DNA from: a virus
Direction: 5' to 3' (one strand)
Length of the DNA: 43,043 bases
IMG/VR virus record: IMGVR_UViG_3300043783_000045
Coordinates: 1-43,043 of that record
The notes under the pieces are model-generated. The model searched no databases and was not told the origin of the DNA. It saw only the letters and a program-made list of their open reading frames with translations. Position numbers and translations under genes: made by a program. The first letter of the stretch is position 1. Every line of letters starts with the position of its first letter. This document shows positions 6,499-12,947 of the stretch, one piece after another.

Positions 6499-6669
6499 TT
6501 AGCGCACGAGCCAGTTGATAAGCTCTACAGCTTCGCCTGGATAGGGCTCGTCTTCTGAGCTACCTTCCCAAGCCCTGCCAAGGATTTCAATAACAAGGCC
6601 TAGAAGCTCACGGCCAGATATAAGACCGTCCTGATATTGCTCACAGCGTTCTTGGATCGTTGGGCTCAT
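6499..6669 (-). CDS. Hypothetical acidic protein (56 aa)
   Basis: The chosen start ATG 6669 (MSPTIQERCEQ) has TGGAGCAACC just upstream, the same leader as the next gene's start at 6478. An ATG at 6705 adds 12 residues but shows no ribosome site. The protein ends GEAVELINWLVR and is acidic and helical. No family was recognised. Confidence 0.65.
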   Translation of the reverse strand: MSPTIQERCEQYQDGLISGRELLGLVIEILGRAWEGSSEDEPYPGEAVELINWLVR

Positions 6670-6793
6670 TGGTTGCTCCATTGTTAATGGGCAGTTTTCC
6701 GTCATGCCCAGGACATTCCCAAATCAACGGCCAGCTTTAGCAATGCTGGATCGCGTTTAGAGAGGGTCGGCTTGGAACCCTGCGGGCAAGAGT

Positions 6794-6825
6794 AGCGAGG
6801 CTTAGTGATCCTTATAAACCTCGCT
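6794..6825 (-). other. RNA hairpin after the 209-aa gene
   Basis: An 11-pair stem, AGCGAGGTTTA/TAAGCCTCGCT in the minus-strand transcript, with a 10-base loop. One pair is G-U only in leftward RNA; in rightward RNA it would be an A-C mismatch, so the leftward transcript is favoured. No U-tract follows, so it could be a weak terminator or an RNA stability element. The rest of the 6706-6835 gap shows no gene with a normal start. Confidence 0.45.
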
Positions 6826-6835
6826 GCGCTCGTTG

Positions 6836-7465
6836 TTAGTGGGTGGCGTGTTGAGCCTTGCCCTTACCCTTGGCCTTCGCAGCCACAACATCCTCAGTTG
6901 TGGCAGTGTCCTTCTTCTTTCGCGTAGGCGCAACCTTGGGCTTCGCAGTCTCCGCGCTGGCAATCATCTTCGCAAGCGTGGTGCCTTCGGCTGGCTTCGC
7001 AATCATCGCTTCGCGGGTTTTCATCTTCGCAACGTTCTCACGCGCCTTTTCAACGTAGGACTGATCTTCCGCGATCAGTTCATCTGCCGCAGCGGTGATG
7101 ACAGAGGCCTTGATGCCGCTGATCTTCTTTCCGGCTTCGCGGAAGGCAGCCTTCACCGCTTCGCGAGCGAGGCGACGGGCCTCGGTAGTGACCTCCCGGC
7201 TCTCTTTCCCAGCAGCCTTACGCCGCTTAAGGTTCCCGGCCATAAGGTTCTCAAGGCTTTCAGTGGCCTTGGCGAAGGCTGCCTCCTGTGCCTGAAGGAG
7301 TTCATCCCCTTCCAGGTCCTTCACGGTGATTTTGCTCATGTTCTTGTTGAGGAGGGACTTGAGCCCCTCCGCAAGGGCAGCCTGATAGACTTCATCAGGC
7401 AGCGCATCGGTATCGACCGAGATGTTTTTCTTTGCCTTCGTGATGGCAATCGGAATAACAGGCAT
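6836..7465 (-). CDS. Lys/Ala-rich protein, possibly DNA-binding (209 aa)
   Basis: The body is helical and alanine-rich. The last 60 residues are a basic, low-complexity tail (KPKVAPTRKKKDTATTED then AKAKGKGKAQHATH) like histone-H1-type or nucleoid protein tails. The N-terminal 60 residues (ITKAKKNISVDTDALPDE, then SKITVKDLEGD) look folded. No family was recognised. DNA binding is inferred from composition. GGGAG lies ten bases before ATG 7465. It stands between a structured repeat upstream and a hairpin downstream, so it may be a separately processed transcript. Confidence 0.8.
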   Translation of the reverse strand: MPVIPIAITKAKKNISVDTDALPDEVYQAALAEGLKSLLNKNMSKITVKDLEGDELLQAQEAAFAKATESLENLMAGNLKRRKAAGKESREVTTEARRLAREAVKAAFREAGKKISGIKASVITAAADELIAEDQSYVEKARENVAKMKTREAMIAKPAEGTTLAKMIASAETAKPKVAPTRKKKDTATTEDVVAAKAKGKGKAQHATH

Positions 7466-7543
7466 TGTCGGTTTGTCTCCCTTGGGTTGCCCAGCGCATC
7501 CTGAGGATTTAAGCTGGCCCTCATTGCTGCGCTGGGGTCGTGT

Positions 7544-7592
7544 TGATCACACGATCAAGGGGAGGGTTAGTTCCCCTTGGGCTTGTGGTCAC
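7544..7592 (-). repeat. Structured intergenic RNA element, copy A
   Basis: In leftward RNA the order is an outer arm UGACCACA, AGCCC, an inner hairpin (AAGGGGA paired with a UCCCCUU arm, at 7571-7577 and 7557-7563), GAUCG, and an outer arm UGUGAUCA. Copy B at 7812-7857 shares the outer arms and linkers but has a different inner stem that also pairs. The UGA that begins the element is the stop codon of the gene at 7589-7792. There is no U-tract, so it is not a plain terminator. This and a short leader are all that fill the 7466-7588 gap. Confidence 0.65.
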
Positions 7593-7792
7593 TGTTTAAG
7601 TGGCAGCGCAGTGTATATTCGTCGTAAAGCCTCCTCTTGTGAAGTTGCGCGGCTTATCGGTTTCCAACCGCTGTATATTCGGCTGTCTTGCGAAGCTCCG
7701 CGCGCAATGTGGTGCTGCGCTTGCCATGCGCCGTTAGCGACTGAGATAACCCTGTAGGCCTTTGATTGCTCGTGGTATATTGGCTGTCTCAT
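7589..7792 (-). CDS. Hypothetical protein (67 aa)
   Basis: It contains AYRVISVANGAWQAQ and WKPISRATSQEEALRRIY, a strand-then-helix pattern. The SQEEALRRI motif is common in small phage proteins, but no function is known to me. GGAGG lies before ATG 7792. It lies between the two structured repeats, and its stop codon forms part of copy A. Confidence 0.75.
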   Translation of the reverse strand: MRQPIYHEQSKAYRVISVANGAWQAQHHIARGASQDSRIYSGWKPISRATSQEEALRRIYTALPLKQ

Positions 7793-7811
7793 TCTCGGTC
7801 CTCCGCGTGCG

Positions 7812-7857
7812 GGATCACACGATCTAAGCCCCCGTAAGGGCTTAGGGCTTGTGATCA
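7812..7857 (-). repeat. Structured intergenic RNA element, copy B
   Basis: Same plan as copy A: outer arm UGAUCACA, AGCCC, then a perfect 7-8 bp inner stem (CTAAGCCC/GGGCTTAG, loop of six), GAUCG and UGUGAUC. As in copy A it begins with the UGA stop of the preceding gene. The inner stem bases differ from copy A but remain paired. Confidence 0.65.
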
Positions 7858-8040
7858 GTGATTGTGTCTTATCATAAGGTTATCATGATACTTATTGAGC
7901 AATTCACAAATCAGTTCTGCCCAACGCTTGTCCACAATCTTACCGCACACTTCAGCATCAATGCCATCAGTAGCAGTGAAGATGCTGAAACAGCCTTCGT
8001 TATCAGGGTCGTCAATGTATGTTACAGGATATGTTTCCAT
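7855..8040 (-). CDS. Hypothetical acidic protein (61 aa)
   Basis: It starts METYPVTYIDDPDNEGCFSIF and has a helical second half, AELICELLNKYHDNL. The pattern is a common small phage protein shape (hairpin plus helix), unnamed. ATG 8040 shares a base with the upstream TAA (TAATG). Its stop codon lies in structured repeat copy B. Confidence 0.75.
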   Translation of the reverse strand: METYPVTYIDDPDNEGCFSIFTATDGIDAEVCGKIVDKRWAELICELLNKYHDNLMIRHNH

Positions 8041-8258
8041 TATCGCACCCCTTGCGCTGCGCTGTTAACCTTAATCCCATAGGCCAGCCATTGCTTAGCC
8101 AAGGGTAGGTCTTGCCACTCAACCGCAATATGCTGCGCCTTGTCATAGCATATCTCCCTGATCGCTGCGAGCACCACATCAAGGCCCTCAGCATCAATCA
8201 AGGCCTCAAGGCTGACCGCTATTCGGTCCATCTTGGCTTTGGTTTCGAGGACGGTCAT
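8040..8258 (-). CDS. Hypothetical protein (72 aa)
   Basis: A fully helical protein (KMDRIAVSLEALIDAEGLDVVLAAI). The LIDAEGLDVVLAAIREIC segment resembles small phage and plasmid helical proteins without a known role. It is coupled to the downstream gene by TAATG and follows the upstream stop by one base. Confidence 0.75.
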   Translation of the reverse strand: MTVLETKAKMDRIAVSLEALIDAEGLDVVLAAIREICYDKAQHIAVEWQDLPLAKQWLAYGIKVNSAAQGVR

Positions 8259-8259
8259 A

Positions 8260-8595
8260 TCAGTGGTCCTTCATGGGTTCAATGTCTTTTAGTCTCTCAT
8301 TCACAGCCCTGTCAGGTAATGATAGCAGTGCTTGTGGGTTCGCGCACACTCTGCCATCAGCGTCAATCTCAGCAATCTCTCTATCACGCGAAGCGTTGAA
8401 ATACCAAACCTTATTGAACCCGCTACCACGATGTGGATAGATTTCATCAAATATCGCTTCCACATCCTTGCGTCTAAATACCACAATCAATCCATCTGGC
8501 GGCAATGCGCACACAACACTGTAACGCTGTTCAAGCCACCAACCCTTGCGTATTTCACTTCGTGTTCGTATCTCGCATAGGCTCTCAATATCCAT
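8260..8595 (-). CDS. Hypothetical protein (111 aa)
   Basis: No family was recognised. Residues 15-60 have alternating hydrophobic strands (QRYSVVCALPPDGLIVVFRRK) and a tryptophan-rich KVWYFNAS segment, suggesting a mixed alpha/beta domain. It overlaps the upstream gene by 11 bases. Confidence 0.75.
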   Translation of the reverse strand: MDIESLCEIRTRSEIRKGWWLEQRYSVVCALPPDGLIVVFRRKDVEAIFDEIYPHRGSGFNKVWYFNASRDREIAEIDADGRVCANPQALLSLPDRAVNERLKDIEPMKDH

Positions 8596-8839
8596 TTTCC
8601 CACCCTCCGGTTTTTGGTTTTGGCTGTTTCATTACCCTCTTACGCGCGAGCTCAATCCACTTGGGATCAGCCTTCACCATTTCTCTAGCTTTCTGTCCAA
8701 TCCACGTACCGCTTGCGTATGTCCGTTTGGCTGTGATGATATTCATCATATGCTGTTTTGCGAGCTTAATTGCCCAATTCTGTATCGAGATATCAAGTGG
8801 CGTTATCCCATAGCCCAATCCGGTTCTCTTGGCTGTCAT
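8585..8839 (-). CDS. Hypothetical basic protein (84 aa), first gene of early leftward operon
   Basis: A basic protein (13 Lys plus several Arg) with a central helix IQNWAIKLAKQHMMNIITAKR. No family was recognised. It is the first gene behind the promoter at 8864-8892, with the -10 box about 25 bases before ATG 8839 and a GGGGA leader, so it is probably among the earliest products made. Confidence 0.75.
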   Translation of the reverse strand: MTAKRTGLGYGITPLDISIQNWAIKLAKQHMMNIITAKRTYASGTWIGQKAREMVKADPKWIELARKRVMKQPKPKTGGWENGY

Positions 8840-8863
8840 TTTAGTCCCCGATTTCTAACCCCT

Positions 8864-8892
8864 ATAGTATCACACCTCACGCCCGTTTGCAA
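8864..8892 (-). promoter_or_regulatory. Leftward promoter of the early block
   Basis: On the minus strand: TTGCAA (8892-8887), a 17-base spacer, then TACTAT (8869-8864), preceded by TGA, an extended -10. It sits directly upstream of the gene starting at 8839. Confidence 0.7.
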
Positions 8893-8918
8893 GCACAATC
8901 GCACCGCGCTGTGTGCAT

Positions 8919-8930
8919 ACCATCGATGGT
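8919..8930. promoter_or_regulatory. 12-bp perfect palindrome, possible operator
   Basis: ACCATCGATGGT is a perfect palindrome 27 bases upstream of the -35 box of the leftward early promoter. Its size and position suit a dimeric regulator site. This is inference from symmetry alone. Confidence 0.35.
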
Positions 8931-8963
8931 TTACGCTGACCATCTCACCGATTTCTTCTGCCC

Positions 8964-9060
8964 GGCTTATATGATCCTGGTACTACGCAGAACCTACCTT
9001 TATGAGGGGTCATACTCTACTGGTAGCTGTTTGGGCATATATCGGAGATTGGGAGTGGGC
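8964..9060 (+). repeat. Left arm of a diverged inverted repeat
   Basis: Pairs with 9119-9217. The outer 55 positions (8964-9018) match the reverse complement of 9163-9217 at 45 of 55 by hand alignment without gaps, including an exact 25-base core at 8994-9018. The inner 42 bases match only loosely. No credible gene is seen here. The two arms surround the T-run. Confidence 0.8.
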
Positions 9061-9078
9061 GGGCTAGCTCTATTTTAA

Positions 9079-9106
9079 TTTTTTTTTTTTTTTTTTTTTT
9101 TTTTTT
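9079..9106 (+). repeat. Homopolymer run of 28 T
   Basis: An uninterrupted run of 28 T in the centre of the inverted repeat. It could be a biological tract (slippage, unwinding or termination element) or a library or assembly artefact; the sequence alone cannot decide. Confidence 0.8.
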
Positions 9107-9118
9107 CTAAAGAAGGTT

Positions 9119-9217
9119 GCCCAACTCCGAAATCTCTAACATGCCCCCATTCTCCTGTTAGCAGAGTATGACCCCTCATAAAGGTAGCACCCGGATAGTA
9201 CCAGGGTGGAATAAGCC
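9119..9217 (-). repeat. Right arm of the diverged inverted repeat
   Basis: Reverse-complement partner of 8964-9060, with the exact 25-base core at 9163-9187 and the outer blocks TAGTACCAGG (9196-9205) and ATAAGCC (9211-9217) kept at identical spacing. Reading frames across it end in a run of lysines from the T-tract and are not credible genes. The stretch from 9218 to 9379 holds no gene I can support; it contains a 15-base palindrome at 9287-9301. Confidence 0.75.
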
Positions 9218-9286
9218 AACCACGCGCCGCCGACGAGCCGTAGGATGCCTCCAGGGCGGCTAGCGGAGGGCAGGGATTGAGTTGCC

Positions 9287-9301
9287 GTGGCTGGCAGCCA
9301 C
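9287..9301. repeat. 15-base palindrome in the control region
   Basis: GTGGCTG-G-CAGCCAC: seven perfect pairs around one base. It lies in a non-coding stretch and could be a protein site or a small cruciform. Nothing ties it to a given gene. Confidence 0.35.
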
Positions 9302-9379
9302 CAGGGTAGCGGCCTGGCCGAAAACGCACCAGCGACCTCGCTAGGGCGTTTTGGGTTAAACCGTGAACGCGCTGAACGC

Positions 9380-9404
9380 AAGAAAGCCCGGGACATGCCC
9401 GGGC
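9380..9404 (-). terminator. Probable terminator of the 88-aa leftward gene
   Basis: A perfect GC-rich 7-bp stem (GCCCGGG/CCCGGGC, five-base loop), followed on the minus strand by TTTCTT. It lies about 100 bases past the stop of the gene at 9501-9767 and would isolate that gene from the inverted-repeat region. The imperfect U-tract lowers confidence. Confidence 0.6.
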
Positions 9405-9432
9405 GATCCTGCGAGTGTGAGCTTAGGCTAAC

Positions 9433-9459
9433 CGTAGCGATATCGTAGCCAATCGTAGC
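9433..9459. repeat. Three phased CGTAGC repeats
   Basis: CGTAGC occurs at 9433, 9444 and 9454, spaced 11 and 10 bases, about one DNA turn, with further likeness around each (ATCGTAGC in the last two). They lie just past the end of the gene at 9501. Phased short repeats suit cooperative protein binding or iterons. Confidence 0.45.
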
Positions 9460-9500
9460 GCCGCAGTGCGCGCCATATTTGGCCTAGGGCTCTGCGTCTG

Positions 9501-9767
9501 CTACGCCGCATGGCCATTGCCCACGCTCTGCGCGAGATAATCCGCCAAGCTCTGCGTGGCTGCCTTGGGCGCAGCGATAGTCGCCAAGGCGATCTTCAGC
9601 TCGCCGTATTTCTCGACAAACTGCACGCGCTTTCCCGCTGGCGCAATCTGCTGTAGCGAGGCCTTGAACGCCGCTTTGACTTGCAGCAAATCCGTCCAAA
9701 GCTCTCTGCATTCCTCCGGCAGACTGGCGGCGTCGATCTTCACAAACGTCAATTGCTCGCGTGCCAT
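9501..9767 (-). CDS. Hypothetical protein (88 aa) in the control region
   Basis: An isolated leftward gene with AGGAG seven bases before ATG 9767. The product is helical (LPEECRELWTDLLQVKAAFKAS), with an Ala-rich end, and mentions no known domain. Its place between the divergent blocks, with repeats on both sides and its own terminator, is typical of a regulator or a replication accessory, but no DNA-binding motif is visible. A second open frame on the same strand (9484-9774) lacks a ribosome site and is a shadow. Confidence 0.75.
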   Translation of the reverse strand: MAREQLTFVKIDAASLPEECRELWTDLLQVKAAFKASLQQIAPAGKRVQFVEKYGELKIALATIAAPKAATQSLADYLAQSVGNGHAA

Positions 9768-9791
9768 GTGGCAACTCCTATGCTGCGAGCG

Positions 9792-9827
9792 ATTGCCCTT
9801 TCATGACCTTTCATGATGTGGGGCAAT
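9792..9827. promoter_or_regulatory. Operator-like repeat cluster upstream of the 88-aa gene
   Basis: Two exact tandem copies of CCTTTCATGA (9797-9806 and 9807-9816), one helical turn apart, lie inside an inverted repeat ATTGCCC (9792-9798) / GGGCAAT (9821-9827). The cluster starts 25 bases upstream of ATG 9767. It looks like a regulator binding site. Confidence 0.5.
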
Positions 9828-10051
9828 GCGCCCCGTTGACCGACCCACTAGGCGCCTCGATTGTGGCGGAACTAAGGCCGGAGCTATGTTATTCCGTCGG
9901 GGCTGCCATGCATTCCGTTTGACCGAACCGTTCGTTCAGCCCCTCCGCCAGGGCCACCCGGCCCCCAAAATCGCCTCGCGCTGGGCGGCCACTACCCCTC
10001 CGCGCAAAAATATTAAAATTTGGTTTCGCTGCTTCTCTCACGCGATTGTGC
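9828..10051. other. Non-coding stretch upstream of the rightward promoter
   Basis: No supported gene. It holds a motif CCGTT(T)GACCGA twice (9833-9843 and 9915-9926), a palindrome CGAACCGTTCG at 9924-9934 overlapping the second copy, and an A/T-rich tract at about 10003-10020, upstream of the -35 box. These may be control sites for the late promoter. Confidence 0.4.
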
Positions 10052-10080
10052 TTGACATACTGAGCTTAGAAGCGCATAAT
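10052..10080 (+). promoter_or_regulatory. Rightward late-block promoter
   Basis: TTGACA (10052-10057, perfect -35), a 17-base spacer, CATAAT (10075-10080, five of six for -10). Transcription would begin near 10087. It is the only consensus-like promoter I noticed ahead of the rightward block, and it lies just upstream of its first gene. Confidence 0.8.
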
Positions 10081-10105
10081 GGAACTCAGGATCGGAGATT
10101 GGGCT

Positions 10106-10294
10106 ATGGTCAATTGGATTGGTACGCCGCCGAGGATTGGATTGAAGCATGGATGCAACTCGTTGCGCAAGCTGATTAATGAAGATCAGATCGTTGCGCA
10201 GCGCGGCAAGCCAAGTTTGCCGAAGTTGAAATTCATGGAAGGCCTGGGGCCAGAGGACCCGAAGTGGGAGCCGCAGAAATGCATGTCACAATGA
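10106..10294 (+). CDS. Hypothetical protein (62 aa), first rightward gene
   Basis: No family was recognised; the start MVNWIGTPPRIGLKHGCN is followed by a basic, proline-containing body. ATG at 10106 has GGAG eight bases before it. The in-frame ATG at 10079 overlaps the -10 box and lies before the expected transcript start, so it cannot be used from this promoter. Confidence 0.65.
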   Translation: MVNWIGTPPRIGLKHGCNSLRKLINEDQIVAQRGKPSLPKLKFMEGLGPEDPKWEPQKCMSQ

Positions 10295-10569
10295 TACGAA
10301 GGGCGCTGAGCTTGAAAGAGCGCCGAGAGACAATGCTTCTGTTGCTTAAGGAGCTCAATGAGTGCAACGCTCCAAGTCCCGATAATTACCTTGCGCCGTG
10401 CGTTCCATCTGAGGTTTTGAGTTACGTTGATCAAAAGCTCGCGGCCAAAGGGCTCATTTCGTTGTTGGTTGAGAGCATCGCGCTAACCGAGAAGGACTTA
10501 GAAGCTCTTGGCGTAGACCTTTCTGAGGAAACGGTGAAATCGAATGACTCGAGTCCGCGGGCGGCCTAA
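10291..10569 (+). CDS. Hypothetical helical protein (92 aa)
   Basis: A helical, leucine-rich protein (ERRETMLLLLKELNEC) with an acidic C-terminal half (LTEKDLEALGVDLSEE). No family was recognised. ATG 10291 overlaps the upstream TGA (ATGA); an upstream in-frame start at 10264 lies inside the preceding gene. It ends 26 bases into the small terminase gene. Confidence 0.7.
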   Translation: MIRRALSLKERRETMLLLLKELNECNAPSPDNYLAPCVPSEVLSYVDQKLAAKGLISLLVESIALTEKDLEALGVDLSEETVKSNDSSPRAA

Positions 10570-11227
10570 GGGCGGCTACCTTCCCGACACAGAGCGCAAG
10601 CCGGCCTTGCAGCGCATCAAGGAGCGGCATCGGTTGCTTGCGAAGTACGTTGCCGCGGGGCTCACTCGGAATGAGATCGCAGCGCGGTTGGATATGACCC
10701 CTGAGCGGGTGGGTCAGTTAACCTTAGACCCTGCAATGCAGAATCTGATCTCCCAGTTCCGAGACCACCCACACGTGGTTGAGATGACTGGGATGGACGA
10801 AATTGCATTGCTGCGAAGTGTTTCGATTCAAAACGCTTTGCGCTCCGCCCTTGCCATGCAGGACACGCTGAACTACTACGAAGACGCGGACGAGAAAGTC
10901 CCGGTGCGTGAATCCGCAAAGATCTTCGAGCTCTCCGCCGACCGCATCGGCTTCGGGAAGCACTCGACCAACATCAACGTGAATGTTGATTTCGCAGCGC
11001 AGCTTGACCGAGCCATCGATCGCTCTCGCAGCGTGCGCCAGAGCGACAGCAAGAAGGCCGACCATTTACTCACGAAGGCCGACAACCGGCCTATGATTAC
11101 CATCGCTCCGTCGGGGGATGGGGTGGGGAGGGAACGGCTTGAGGAGGCTCAACGTTCCCTCCCTCCCCTCAGCGAGCGCAGCGAGGTTCGTGTGATGCCG
11201 ATTCCTTCTCTGGCACGGAGGTTCTAA
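10544..11227 (+). CDS. terS: Terminase small subunit (227 aa)
   Basis: Recognises phage DNA and hands it to the large terminase for packaging. An N-terminal helix-turn-helix is clear (LTRNEIAARLDMTPERVGQL, about residues 40-59), followed by a helical region and a segment FGKHSTNINVNVDFAAQL (about 137-154), which resembles the oligomerisation hairpin of such proteins. The C-terminal 60 residues are basic and likely disordered. It lies directly before TerL. A five-codon reading frame sits in the gap before TerL. Confidence 0.85.
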   Translation: MTRVRGRPKGGYLPDTERKPALQRIKERHRLLAKYVAAGLTRNEIAARLDMTPERVGQLTLDPAMQNLISQFRDHPHVVEMTGMDEIALLRSVSIQNALRSALAMQDTLNYYEDADEKVPVRESAKIFELSADRIGFGKHSTNINVNVDFAAQLDRAIDRSRSVRQSDSKKADHLLTKADNRPMITIAPSGDGVGRERLEEAQRSLPPLSERSEVRVMPIPSLARRF

Positions 11228-11247
11228 CCGTGGCTCGGGGGGATTAA

Positions 11248-12756
11248 ATGGACGCAGGGCTGGATCCAAGATTGATTGAGTGGCTGGCGTCAGTCAGCGA
11301 TGACCCCCTTGCCTTCGTCATGGGTGCGTTCCCTTGGGGGCAGCCTGGGCGCCTGCTCGAAGAGACCGGTCCGGAGGAATGGCAGCGTGCGCTTCTCTGT
11401 CGCATCCGCGATGGGCTGATCTCCCTCGACCAAGCAATCCTCGAAGCCACAGCCTCCGGTCACGGCGTGGGGAAGTCCTGCTGCGTTGCGTGGATTATCC
11501 TCTGGGCCATCTCCACCTGCACCGACACGAAGGGTGTTATCACTGCCAACACCGAAACCCAGTTAAAAACCAAGACCTGGGCCGAGCTCGGCAAGTGGTA
11601 CCAACTCTTCATCGCGAAGGATCTATTCAAACTGACCGCCACCTCCCTCTTCCACCCCGAGCGGGAGCGCACTTGGCGCATCGACATGGTCCCTTGGTCC
11701 GAGCGCAACACTGAGGCCTTCGCAGGCCTCCATAACAAAGGCAAACGAATCGTCCTGATCTTCGACGAAGCCTCCGCCATCCCAGACATCATTTGGGAAA
11801 CCGCTGAAGGCGCGCTCACTGACAAGGACACCCAAATCCTCTGGCTGGTTTTCGGCAACCCCACCCGCAACGCTGGCCGTTTTAAGGACTGCTTCCCAGG
11901 CGGTGCCTTCTCTGCCTTTTGGCATTCCCACTCGGTCGACTCACGTAGCGTGCGCTTCACGAACAAAGAGCAGATCGCAAAGTGGGTTCAGGCCTACGGT
12001 GAGGACTCTGACTTCTGTCGCATTCGCATCTACGGTCAGTTCCCACGCGTTGGTGAAATGGAGTTCTTCTCAAATGAAGATGTCATGGCTGCCGCGCTGC
12101 GTGAAGCGACGAGTGGACTCGCTGATCCTATGGCACTGGGTGTGGACGTCGCTCGTTACGGAAAGAATTCCTCGGTTATCTATCCTCGAAAGGGTCGAGA
12201 CGCTCGTACGTACGAGAGGCAACGTTTCCAAGGCCTATCTACTACTCAACTTTCCGACAAAGTCTTCGAGGTTAATTTCACGCTCCATGCGAACGGGATT
12301 ATGGTAGATGGTGGTGGCGTGGGAGGCGGCGTTGTAGACCAAATCCGTGCCAAGGCCCTCCACTGCTACGAAGTCCAATTCGGCTCCAAGGACGACACTC
12401 CGCACATCGTCTTCGGCTCATCCGGGGAGCGCTATGCAAACAAGCGCTCGGGGATGTACGGGGCGTGCCGGGCCTGGCTGAAGACCGGCTGCATCCCCAA
12501 CGACCCAGCGCTGATTAAGCAATTTAGCTCGATCAAGTACACCATCAACAAGCGCGATGAAATCCAGCTGATCTCTAAAGACGATATGTTAAAATTAGAT
12601 CCAGATTTGGAACTGGATGATATTGATGCCCTGGTCTTGACCTTCGCTCACGCACTATCGCCGAGTGAGATGGCGGGTGGGATGCACCAACCGAAGTCCC
12701 TTGTTGAGCACGAGTACGATCCTGTTTCTGCGTTCGAGAAGGAGATCGCAGCGTGA
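11248..12756 (+). CDS. terL: Terminase large subunit (502 aa)
   Basis: The packaging motor: an ATPase that drives DNA into the prohead and a nuclease that cuts it. Walker A is GHGVGKS (71-77) and Walker B VLIFDEAS with D173 and E174. The RNase H-like nuclease acids appear as D300 (GVDVARYG), D354 (MVDGGGVGGG) and the D457/D458/D460 cluster (LDDIDALVL). The length is normal. GGGGGGA lies just before ATG 11248. The stop overlaps the next GTG start (GTGA). Confidence 0.97.
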   Translation: MDAGLDPRLIEWLASVSDDPLAFVMGAFPWGQPGRLLEETGPEEWQRALLCRIRDGLISLDQAILEATASGHGVGKSCCVAWIILWAISTCTDTKGVITANTETQLKTKTWAELGKWYQLFIAKDLFKLTATSLFHPERERTWRIDMVPWSERNTEAFAGLHNKGKRIVLIFDEASAIPDIIWETAEGALTDKDTQILWLVFGNPTRNAGRFKDCFPGGAFSAFWHSHSVDSRSVRFTNKEQIAKWVQAYGEDSDFCRIRIYGQFPRVGEMEFFSNEDVMAAALREATSGLADPMALGVDVARYGKNSSVIYPRKGRDARTYERQRFQGLSTTQLSDKVFEVNFTLHANGIMVDGGGVGGGVVDQIRAKALHCYEVQFGSKDDTPHIVFGSSGERYANKRSGMYGACRAWLKTGCIPNDPALIKQFSSIKYTINKRDEIQLISKDDMLKLDPDLELDDIDALVLTFAHALSPSEMAGGMHQPKSLVEHEYDPVSAFEKEIAA

Positions 12757-12947
12757 GCTTACTTTCTGGCCCGTCTGCTGGACCCACACCGCCAGCCATT
12801 CCGGCCCAGCCAACTCCTCCACCCGCTTTCGGCTCCGCACCTCAGGGCCAGAAGCCACAGGCGAAAGCCTCTCAGCCGACCTTTCTCGGCGCACAGTTAA
12901 CCGCCAACCCTGCAAACACTGGGCAGAAATCCCTATTAGGCACATGA
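12753..12947 (+). CDS. Proline-rich small protein (64 aa)
   Basis: Low-complexity Pro/Ala/Gln/Gly sequence (GPTPPAIPAQPTPPPAFG), probably disordered. No family was recognised. GTG at 12753 overlaps the TerL stop (GTGA), and its own stop overlaps the next start (ATGA). Its place between TerL and portal suggests a packaging or head accessory. Confidence 0.7.
   Translation: MSLLSGPSAGPTPPAIPAQPTPPPAFGSAPQGQKPQAKASQPTFLGAQLTANPANTGQKSLLGT

Noticed and set aside
6702-6815. Leftward open frame with protein-like sequence (KPRYSCPQGSKPTLSK) ending in an ATGA overlap
   Set aside because: No ATG, GTG or TTG in a usable place upstream within the frame; its 5' part overlaps a hairpin. Possibly a decayed gene, but not supportable.
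8887-9078. Rightward 63-aa frame over the left arm of the inverted repeat
   Set aside because: It begins in the leftward promoter, has no ribosome site, and runs into the T-run; the likeness to the opposite arm comes from the inverted repeat.
9075-9396. Two leftward frames over the right arm, one ending in a lysine run
   Set aside because: Low-complexity translation of the T-run and GC-rich repeats, no ribosome site, no family pattern.
9484-9774. Second leftward frame over the 88-aa gene
   Set aside because: No ribosome site at its start; the 9501-9767 frame has AGGAG at seven bases.
10079-10105. Upstream ATG for the first rightward gene
   Set aside because: It overlaps the -10 box and precedes the expected transcript start.
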